A stretch of DNA of 26,728 bases from Acanthaster planci (lineage: Eukaryota; Echinodermata; Asteroidea; Valvatida; Acanthasteridae). Within the stretch, counting starts at the first letter, position 1. Each line of letters opens with the position of its first letter. Below are positions 9,121 to 19,600 of this stretch, piece by piece. Location of the stretch: assembly GCF_001949145.1 (NCBI RefSeq), contig NW_019091486.1:924638-951365 (forward strand). Direction: 5' to 3'. A program made the position numbers and the translations under genes. The notes under the pieces were generated by a model, which was given only the letters and a program-made list of their open reading frames with translations, was not told the DNA's origin and did not search any database.

Positions 9121-10509
9121 CACACACCTGCAAAGTCTTAATTGGCTGGCCACATCTTGGACGCAGCTAACAAATTGATTTCATCATCGACACTAAAAAC
9201 TGGAGGTGGTGTTGCAAGCAAGGTACTTGGAATTCCATGTTTCAGCCTCCATGCCGGGACGGATTTTGGAATGAAAGATTGCTTGGCTGCCTCTCAGACT
9301 CCAAGTTTCCGTTTGCTTACAGCTTTACTTGTAGAAGCCATTGACTCAGATTTCCACTTCCACCTTCCCTGCTTTGGAGTCCAAATGAAACAAAGCCCAA
9401 ACAATTAATGCAGGAAAAAAATTGAAATGCTCCCATGACATAAACCGAAAGCTGTCTGTGATCAGGGTGAAGTATTCCTCCAAGTGAACTATCCACCTCA
9501 AATATCCAGGAAAATTCATCTTTTTCGTCCAAAACAGTACTCAATCCTAAGCCTTTTTCGTTTTTAAAACAAAAGATTTATATTAATTTTGCGTTTGGAT
9601 CGATAGTACGAATAACGGGCTTAGAATTTTTTTAGAAAGTCGTTTTCTGTCGTACGGTCAAATATTCACAAATGTATCAACCTTACCAGTACGGAAGGAG
9701 GAACGACGTGCGTTATATACATATTAGGTTTAAAAAGTGTACAGTGGGCCTACGTATTTTATGTGTCCTGGCTTACTATGCATATGACGCACTTCCTTCT
9801 ACGTGGCCTCCTTTTCCGTCTACCTTATTACTGACCACGTTGATCTATATATATGTTTGTTTGCACTCAGAAGGTCTTTACTCAAATAAAGGTGGAAAAA
9901 TACAAGGAAATACGCAGCTTTGTTCCCCTAAATTTGAAACTTACCCCAATGGTCTAGCTCCTTGACGTTGAGGGAGATGCGATGTGGAGGAATGCTGCAC
10001 CATACCACTGAGGACTTTGACGCGGTCGAGGCATCATGTGGTGTCAGTGAGGAGCCTTGTCATAAATTCCATGCGCATTGGCGAATCCGGGCGAGAAACG
10101 GGGTTCAGTGTTGTTGGGGGGTAGTTTAAAGTGTAACGAGAGAAGGGCGATTTTGGCGAGACTATATCGTTTGCTTTCAATCCCCCTAAAAGTGTAAAAC
10201 CTGAATGTAGTCTCGCCCCTCAGGCCATTGCATTTCACATAAGGAATCTTTTACTATTTCCCACGAAAGCATTTAAGATCCACCCTCGTTCGTGTGAAGG
10301 AAGCATACTGATCAGGGTGCTAACACCTTGAATGTCCTGCGCTGGCACCCCTATTATAAACGTGATTTTAAATTATATAATTTATGATGAGCTTCTTGCA
10401 TTCAAGAAAGCACATTTCAAGATGAATACGTATTTTGTTCTTGACCTACATGTATATGTAACTGTAACGCTGGTGGGTTTTTCCACTGAAAGAGATGTAC
10501 AGATTAAAG
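9121..10509. other. Intergenic stretch upstream of the Ly6-like gene
   Basis: No gene is recognised. The part nearest 9121 may hold the lost N-terminal helix-turn-helix of the adjacent transposase relic. A 10-base inverted repeat, GGCGAGACTA at 10155-10164 and TAGTCTCGCC at 10208-10217, lies in a locally GC-richer block (about 10040-10240). That block is open on the - strand for 64 codons but resembles no protein family I can name, and it may be a repeat. Confidence 0.4.
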
Positions 10510-10614
10510 TTCGTTAACTTCGTTAACCGGTGAAGAGTGACGTAAGGCCTTTAAATATCTACGGCGTGCAGGCCTTTTATAAGGACCATAGGTGTGAGAA
10601 GAAGACTCACTTTC
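10510..10614 (+). promoter_or_regulatory. TATA/Inr core promoter with proximal motifs for the Ly6-like gene
   Basis: TTTATAAG at 10576-10583 is a TATA box. TCACTTT at 10607-10613 is a perfect match to the animal initiator YYANWYY, with its A at 10609 about 31 bases downstream of the TATA start. This is canonical spacing. Upstream lie a bZIP/CRE-like TGACGTAA (10538-10545), a tandem pair of TTCGTTAAC (10510-10518 and 10519-10527), and a GGCCTTTAAATAT word (10546-10558) that echoes GGCCTTTTATAAG (10571-10583). The predicted start leaves a 72-base leader (10609-10680) before the ATG. The arrangement is seen directly; promoter activity is inferred. Confidence 0.7.
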
Positions 10615-10680
10615 GTTCGTCGCTGAGGTTGCATCCGACCAGTTTCGTAAGGGCTCTACAAAAGGGATCCCTCCAGCGCC

Positions 10681-10684
10681 ATGG
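10681..10684 (+). CDS. Ly6-like gene, coding exon 1 (4 coding bases)
   Basis: The start codon lies in a near-ideal Kozak context (AGCGCCATGG) and is followed almost at once by the donor G|GTAAGC (GT at 10685-10686). Only ATGG is coding, so intron 1 (10685-16110) is phase 1. The start was chosen because joining to the next exon opens directly into a signal peptide. Confidence 0.85.
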
Positions 10685-13600
10685 GTAAGCTTCCTTTTGT
10701 GATTTCAAAATATTAATTAAAAAAAATGAAATCATGCTGAAGTTGCCCCCGGCTATTCAAGGGGCTCAGAACTAGTGCATATTATTTCTGCCTACAAAGC
10801 GTACATTATTCTGTAAGCGTTTCACCAGGCCTACGTTAGTCTGAGTGTCCAGCCCCTATTTGGAGTCGGACCCCCTGCACAATGTTGCACACAAAAGAAC
10901 AGTTTCCCATTTCCGTTGAAAATTGATTAGTATATTATTTACGAAAATGTGTAGGCCCACATTGTGATTGTAAATAAAACAAAGTTTGGCCCTGAAAAAT
11001 GTATGCCTGTATCCCACTGGGCAGGTTTAGACAATTTCCCGAAATAATTAAATACGAATAAATGTTACACTACAATTTGATAGCTTATAAGTTGCACATG
11101 TTGCATAAGCCGAATATATTTTTTAAATTGTTTCATTAAATCTACTGAACCCCCCCATCATCGGTGTGGACTGCTCAGTAGACAGGTTTGAACAAGAATT
11201 TGGAAAGATATAGTGCGTCTTCTAAAATGATGTGTGCTAATTTTCATACTTAATTTTTTGAAAGTGCTCAAGGGCGACAAAGGGGCACTGTCAGAGATCC
11301 ACATGGTTCAAAATTTATGGCAGATCCCAGTGCACAGTTCGGCAGTCGTGCATCCGCCAGACTATGTCCGAAATCATTACCAAGTTTTTTTAGTCCTTCA
11401 TTACACTTTAGCATGTTTGGAAGTATACCGAGAGCGAATGTTGGCGGCGGGGATATTGCCCAGATCACGCCAAAGTTTCTTGGGAGTATATATGAACAGT
11501 TTTTGAATCGAGAATCATCGAGATGAGTGTGGGAACATTAACTGTCAAAATTCACAGAATCGCAGGAATCCTCGCTTCACAAAATGCATAAATTTTGAAG
11601 GTGCCAGTATGCACGAATCGGCGCAACATGTACTGTTTAAACTCATCTTTTGTAATGGCTATTCACAAAATTCTAAGATTTTTAATAACCATTCCTATTG
11701 CTCGAGGGCCCGTCACGCGGCCAGTCTTTAAAGGTTGATAAACAGCAATCAACAAAATCACAACACTACAACATACAAGTCTAGAACTACGCTACACTGC
11801 ATTCGACAGTTACGGGTGAGGTCACTGTTTTGAAATGTATCTAAGCACATGCATGTTACTCAAAAACACTCCATAAACGGTGTGTGAAATTAAACAAAAT
11901 CTCGCTTTCACTCTGTTAACGTGGTTCCTAAACATCAACAGCTGAACACTCTCGACTACGTTGATATGTTTAGCATTAAACACTTTCAATCTCACAGCAA
12001 AAGCTATTTAGAGAAGTGTTCATCGGCCTGACACATTTTTTTTGCTGTGAAGTTAAATTGTCCTCGAAGTGGATGTTAAATTTAAAGAAATTTATGGGAA
12101 TAGAACAACTGTATTCAAAACGATTTTTAAATGTAACATAAAATATTCAGAAGTAACAAATGTAGTCTTATTGCCTAAGCATGAGCAGTTGTTAACAAGC
12201 GGTGTTTAATGTAACATCGGTCGAACGATTCAGGTGTTAACAAAATTTTTAACTTTCTTGCTGAAAGACTCTCTAGATTACCAATGGCAACAGCGCCCGC
12301 TTTGGTCTGGCCAATGGTCCCGTTCCTGTGTCTTTTAAATCATCTCATTGTAGAGATTTGTAGAGGCAAAAACGGGTGGGCAGTAGCCCATGAACATCGT
12401 TAGGAAACACGGGCACGTAAAATGGCGTCACAACAAAGACTGCGTGTACAAATATTTCGGAAATATTGCCGAATTTCACCGAAAGGTGTTCGTCAATGGG
12501 AATAAACCGCTAGGCCAAAGACCGGCTGGGCTTTGAAAGCTGATGATAACCATCTACTTTGGCTTGGGTCTTTTTCAGATTCCAAAGCCAAGCTCAATGA
12601 TTGACACACTTTTTAAGACAGGCTGAGCATCTACTGCCCTGATGTCTTTCTGACTTAGCTTAATACTTTTACTTCCTGAAGCATAGACCTGTAAAGAGCA
12701 GTTAAAACTACGCGTGCTTTAACTTATGAAAGTATTGTATCAACAACGAAAGCCAAACCTCGTCTATTTTAAATGAGAGAAAAACACTTCAATATAAATG
12801 ACACGAGCAATCAACAATGAAAAAGCTCGGAGGACTATGTTTGGATATCAGATTTGGTGTACATTACACTGTTGCCGTGAAGGTTTCAGATTCGTGTCTG
12901 GAAACCAAGCACACCAACCAAGTGAAGCGAAAGCCTTGTGGAACCATCACAAACAAAAAGTTGCTACAGCAGAATTTGTTGAGAACCAAACTTGCTAGGC
13001 GAACCTGTGCCTTTTGTAAAGGTCGTCGTTGTCGCTTGTAGAAATGGCTCTTTGTATTTGTATCCATGTCATGACATTTGTCAGCGGTGTTGTCGCTTGA
13101 TTGCATAGTTATGATCTGCCGTTGCCTTTGTTATTGCTTATGGAGATGTTTGGCAGTGCATTTACTGGGCACTGGCATTGTCCAATCGATTTTTATCCTG
13201 AAGGTAGAAAAAGGAAGGAAATGTGCAAGAAAAGAATATGAAAGTGTATCCTGCCTGAAGCCCTTAGTTTTACTTTCTCTGCATGTTCTTTCCCCCATAT
13301 CCTGTTCAAGAAGAGTTTCCCGAATCAAAGTGCACAAATGACGTTCGAGTGTAAACCTGCATCGTACTATCGGTATTTATTGCATACCTTTATCTGCCTC
13401 AGTTTTACAGTATTTTGGACCATCGGCTTGTTTTCGCTGTAAAACCCATATTTCATTCTTTCATGCCTTCACAAGGTCATTAACGCACGGTCGAAATTGG
13501 AAACAAACAGTCCTTCAACTAACACTATCCTTTAAAAGAGCACAGCAGACTGTCGATTTTTATTTTTCTTGTCATCTTGTTGGGGGACTTGTCAATGTCT

Positions 13601-16600
13601 CTTATTGTTTCGATTTCTTGCTGTTTGGCAGTTATGGATCAAATAATTTTAATTGCTGAAATTCTAACATACAGAGTACAATGGGGAATTGGGAGAATCT
13701 TAAAATCGAAAATAGCGCCAGCTTTCACCACACAAGGGAATTATATGGATATATCTTGTGTGCTTTTAATTCCAAAATAACTTCGTTTCTCCAATCAAAT
13801 TTACTGTTAAGAATCTCTGTAGTCACACCTGAAGAGATGTTTACGTGGTTCAAACATTTTGTCAACGGTAGACCCAGAACCAATTATCGGGAGGACCAAA
13901 CATGTGGGGGGGGGCTAAATTTATTTTCATCTAACCTTTTGTGGAGGGGTTGGCCGTCTTCCAGCGGGTGTGGGGTTGCTGTCTGGTGGGAAGACTTCGC
14001 TCCAGGGCGCTTGGAGGGAGACACGAAGGTCGGAGTCGGAGAGCAAGGGGATTGGTGGAACTCCCAAGAACTAACAGCCTTCACTTTCAAAACAGTGCTT
14101 ATGCCAGGGTCAGAGACCCTGCCTGTGGAAATTGGGCAGGCACTCAGTTTTAACTCACAATTAATTGCATTAAAGACTTACAATTTGTGGAAAATTGGGA
14201 AGAATGGAAGATACACTTACTAAACATGGTCCACTAAAACCTAAAATGCGACTTCAGTGCCTACATTGAGCATCGAGGAACAAACACAAGTCGGCCCTAT
14301 CCAGGCCAGCCCTGGCCGCTGGCTGACCAAAACCTTTACACACTACCATTCATTAGATACATTCAAATGTCCCTTAATGCACAATAGAGCCTACATTCCT
14401 TAACCTGCAGCGCAGTGTTGTAGTCGAGTCCAACACAAGTCAGTCGCAAGTCTCTGCACAAGGCTAGGCATTAGTAACAGTGTTGTAGCAACCAGTACTT
14501 GTACTCGGCTGGCAAAGTACTCGACCTGTTTTTGTACTCGGCAGTCAAAGTACTCGGCAGTACTTGGTACTCGGTAAAAGTACTCGACTACAATACTAAT
14601 TTAGTAACACGGTGGACAATGACAAAGGAATGCTTTTGTCACAGCTCATTTGAATAGTTTGTGAATGGACTCGAATACAACACTGCTACAGAGACATCCT
14701 TTTTCAACAGAAACAAAAATAGTTGACAACCCTCGTTAAACAGTTATCCACTTCCAGTAGAATAGTTCCTCACTTCCAATAAAACTTTAAGACAAGTGTA
14801 AAACACAATTTATCTCTCACTATTCCTTCGCCTGTGCAGTCAAACTGCGCGCGGCCACGCCACGTTTGCTACCGATACATGGGCCACAAAATCCTACAGC
14901 CATTCACTGCAGTACTCCATAAATCAACTTCCAAGTACCACCTTTAAAAGTTCTTCATCTTTTCCAATCTGCCTTCAAACTACTCTATAATCACGAGCGG
15001 ATAAAAGGAATTGAATAAACATTTACAAATATTCAATTAAGGGGTGAAATAAAGCAATGCGAAATACAACCAAAACTGTAAACAGTAAACTGTGGAAACT
15101 GGGCAGGCATTGCCGTACAGCCCACGCTGCCTAGGAGAAATATATATAACAAATACAATACATGTCTGGTAAACAATTCAGCTCAGTGAGCAGGGTTGGG
15201 AGCTTTGACTACGGGAATTTTGGACAGCCATATATAAAATTTCATACCATCACGAACTACACGCACAAAATTCAAATAAGTGAAGATCGTTTGTTGTGTG
15301 TCACCTCAAGTGAGTTTTTTGGTTAACTCCAGTAGAGACGGCACTGCAGTTGTACAATTGAGCACGATGTATACATGTTTATTATACCAGAGATAATCGA
15401 CAAAAAATCAAAGCAAGTATAATACATGTATATTGAAAATCTTTAAATGGGTAAATACTAAATCACAAAATTGTATTCTCAATTTCATCACATGGAACCT
15501 CCCTACACTTTTATTGCCATGCTTCGGTGTAAGGGGCCTTTCGTCGAGGAAAGGATACATTAATAGGTTTTAGCACGCGTATAATTTTCAGGGAGATGGC
15601 AATATGTGATCAAGCAAAAAATAGTCCCTCTTAGTTTTTAAGGAGAGGCAATGCCCCTGTTCCTCTCTCCAAGTATCTGCCCTTGAGTTCAGTATTGCAT
15701 ATTTTCTTGTTCTGGAATTTTTGTGTGATCTATCGTTTACATCCCGCTAGTCCGATGCCCTGATATTGATTGGATTGGATGGGGTTGGATTTATTTGGTA
15801 TTACCCCATAGCAGAGATACAATGACAAAAAAATTAAAATACAAAAATACTATGAACTAGAATTGCACAATAGGCACAAATATTAGGTAATACCAGGGAT
15901 AGCCCATGAAAGTTGTGCAATATTTCCAATGGAGTCCCTATTATTGCACTAAAACAGATATAAAAATTAATGGAAAAATTAAAAACAAACCAAGGACAAC
16001 CAAAATATGACAACAGTGACTGCGAATTCTTTATTCTTGAATGATATTAGTCTTTCTTAATTACCTGTTAAGCTGGTTCATTGGTTTAACCTTTTTCTCT
16101 CTTGCTACAGGACTTTCACCAATTTGGCTTCTCGCCATCCTTTCACTGGGCTGTGATCATGGTGAGTTCAAGTAACATGTGTTTGGACAGTATAACTAGA
16201 ACGTCTAAGAAGAGGACATATTTATTGACATCATTATTTGATTGATCGTTAGCGCCTTGATCATTTTGAGCTACAGTGGGCTATGGAACGGATACAAATC
16301 AGCCCGTGGATTCCACAGAATGTGTTATTGCCAGGCCGTCGTAGTAACTCGAACGTTGTGCCGTTCGCCATTGGCCATATAGCAGTGTCTTCGCTTATAG
16401 TCGTCTGCGTTTATACGTCGCGGATAATCAAGACATTTCCCCAGATTAGGTAATAATTTCACAATATTGACATATTAACTAAATAATGCTATAAGGTTCA
16501 TTAAAGATGGGGAAATTCCATAATTCCAATGCACAATCGTGCCTTTGGCAGGTTCGCGTGGTAATTGAAATGAGTTAAGTGGATATTTTTTAAAAATCCA

Positions 16601-19600
16601 TGTTTTGTATAGGAATTTCATGAAGCCAATATCTAACGAAAATGCATACCGGTACCGCCTTTTTCTTCATAAAGTAATCTGATAGAAAACTGACCACGTT
16701 ATTAAAAGCACACATCATTTTCGTCACAATGATTCGACGGGCACCGGTACTCTCGCAGGTTGTCCTAGAGGTTCTCTTCGAAGCATCCATTATCCTTCTT
16801 GAGTTATGGCTAACGTAATGGGAGGGAGCTTTTTAGATTGAGTAATATCTTTTGCTTTTGGGAGAGCTGTATAAGCCAGGAACTCTGTGCGTGATGCCAC
16901 CACCCGCCTAGCTCCAATCGAGTGCCCATGTACAAATACCCAAGTACAACTCATCGTCGTGCTTTTAATACATTGAGAGGTTCTTTGGTCTTGGACTCAC
17001 TCTGCACCGCTTTTCCTTCAATTGAAAAAAATATTTAGTGAAGAAACACAAGGTTGGAAAAAGCGGTTTCGAAGGGAATCGAACACCGGACCGTAAGATC
17101 TGTCCAACTCGCTATCTGCTAAATTTTATTCCGTCACAGCAATTCATTGCCAAAGCGAGATCCAGTTGACGTTCAAATGGTGTAGTGTAGAATTTATTAG
17201 GGTTTGATGGTGTCGATATTTTTTTTCTCTCTCTCGCTCATTCATTTTGGCTTTATCATGTGCGTCATTACAAATTTCCATCGCAAGTATATTTATGTGG
17301 GGTATATCTTCAGGAAAACCCTTAAGTATGTTGAAAATATTTCTCCCTGGCACAAATCCATCTTTGAAATAGTTGTTCGCGGTACCCGCTACTACAGCTG
17401 ATTCGAACCAGCCAGCCGACACCGGCAAGCTCGGTGGTCGAGTGGTTAAGACGTCTGCACCAGTAAGCAGGAGGTCGTGGGTTCCAGTCCCACCCGAGTA
17501 CGCTTGTGGTTTTTTTTCACAAGTCTTTGGGGGCATACACTGAGTATACAGTGTTAAAATAAAGTACACGTCGGGCAGGGCAGAATATCCAAAATTAGTT
17601 CATGCTGTACTCTATGTTGGCGACACGCGGTGCGGCGTCTCCATGTGAGATTACGGCATGCACAAGTATCGAACACTGGCTTTTCACCGCTGACTCTTTA
17701 GATCAAAATGCGAAGCCGTAGTCGCAGTAGATAGGATCGGATTATGGCTACCCCTGTCACGCGCCGCTCCATACAATCCCATGTATTAACTAAATTGATA
17801 CACCAGCAGTGCTGGGTGAACGTACGTGTATACCTCGTGATTCGGGGCAGGCAAACAACAAATCAAGCTGTTCGTCAATATATGAGACCAAGCTGTCCGA
17901 ATTCAGCCATACACATCGCAGTGCGTACTCGGTGTGCTCCGCGTCAAACGCGCATGAACTTGCGCGCCTATGCGGTGAGTTCTCATACCAAAGGACAGTC
18001 AATTTCATTTAAAAGGCCCTCTTTTATGGAGCTCGGAGCGGATACTAGTAACAAAAACATGCACTGAGGCCATGAATAGCGGGGTTCGCTTGTATTGGGA
18101 GAAGCATCAGATTCACAAAATGACTCCCTTAGGTCTGAAAAATAAATGCATGTACCTGTGGCAGGCTCATTCAAGCTCAAAGCGCGAGGTGGTTGCGAGG
18201 TAGAACTGTTGAGAACGCCTTTTTGCTCGGAGAATGAAACGTCGCGTTACGCTTTTTCCTCGAGCTGACAAAGCAAAAAGGCGACATTAGGACAGCAAAC
18301 CTTACGGGCATGTCATCGCTTATATCCATCTTTTCTGATAATGATGTGAATTTCTCAACAGCGCTATAGAATGAAAATTAAGTTAAGGTCAAATCGCTCG
18401 CAACATTGGGGAGGTGGTATTGGTTGTGGTCGGGTAAGGTATATTTCGATTTCAAATTGGATCAGTGACCCCATAAAAGATACAGGTGTGTCTGTTTTTG
18501 ATTGCCACTGTGCACACCGAAATTAGCGAACAGTAATCGTTTGGGGCCGCCGTGTGTCTTAGGAACGAGGTGGTTTACTGCCCCAACAAAAATCTTGCAA
18601 CGGTCGGGCTCAACCATCTGGCTACTTTCTTAGAGACGAGGTTAAAGAAGGACGATTTTTTAATTTGCGAGGAGAGTACCCCTGCTCCCACCTGACTCCA
18701 TATATTAAACTTTGCTTGTTCTCTTTTAATGCTGCGTATAACTCAGGTATGCGCCTGATTTTGAGAAGCCTTTGGAGCGGCAAATGAATTGCACCCAACA
18801 GTGGTGTCAGGCCTCTCTGAATATTCATATTGTTTTTGCGTGATGACAAAACGAATACCGGAGACATTTTCAAACTTGGTGACAAAAGAAAGGCGGGTTT
18901 CTTTGGGTTGTATTATTTCTTTTCCTTTATGAAGGTTACGTGAAAAATCTTCCAACGTTCCCCAAAGCCCCCCCCCTTAAAGATTTTATTCCGGATCCGC
19001 CCTTGCAGCGGATAAGTGATGTCAGAAAGTAATGCTCCCTTTTCAGCCGTTGCCTTGAAATGTTACGACTGTGTGGATTTTTACACCCGAGAAAAAGAAA
19101 GCAACCCTGACTGCAGATCGAACACCGACCGCCTAACTCCTGTTGAATGTCAGCGCCCAGAAAACGTTAGCGAGACGCGGGTGCTCCGTTGCTTCAAACT
19201 GGACGGCACTGTCACAGCATCAGGTGAGATATTTCATAAGTTAGCTGATTTGTCTGCGTCTGCTTGTACATCTGTGTTTCGATGAGTAAAGCAGTTCCCC
19301 ATTCACAACTTCAGGTATTTTATCGGCTTAGCACAAACGTAAATAACGCCTGGCTGATTCAGAATGACTGGTGACCGCCACTAAAATTCGCCTGATTTAT
19401 ATTATAAAATTCCATTTTGTCTGAAAGCTGTCACTGGTAGCGAAGCCATTAAAGGAACTAGGAAATAGAAATAGTTTTTAAAATGTTACTAAAAACCCTT
19501 GAAATTGCATCTTTAGGTTTCAATTAACCTTATTTTGAATTTTTGTTTGGCATTTTAACCCATATTTTGATGTTTTTTGTTTTGTATGCTAATGATCATT

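Noticed and set aside
9142-9408. 88-codon + strand frame as a small gene
   Set aside because: No signal, domain or regulatory context; it lies beside the transposase relic and is probably non-coding.
12798-13041. Basic, cysteine-containing short frames as a ribosomal-type exon
   Set aside because: The CAFCKGRRC-like word is suggestive, but no family alignment or splice boundaries support it.
13681-14223. 180-codon + strand frame inside intron 1
   Set aside because: No recognisable domain; it runs through a nine-G homopolymer and lacks splice or start context.
17427-17505. Functional tRNA gene
   Set aside because: The anticodon loop is one base too long, box B deviates from consensus, and an A/T-rich retroposon-like tail follows; a SINE head fits better.
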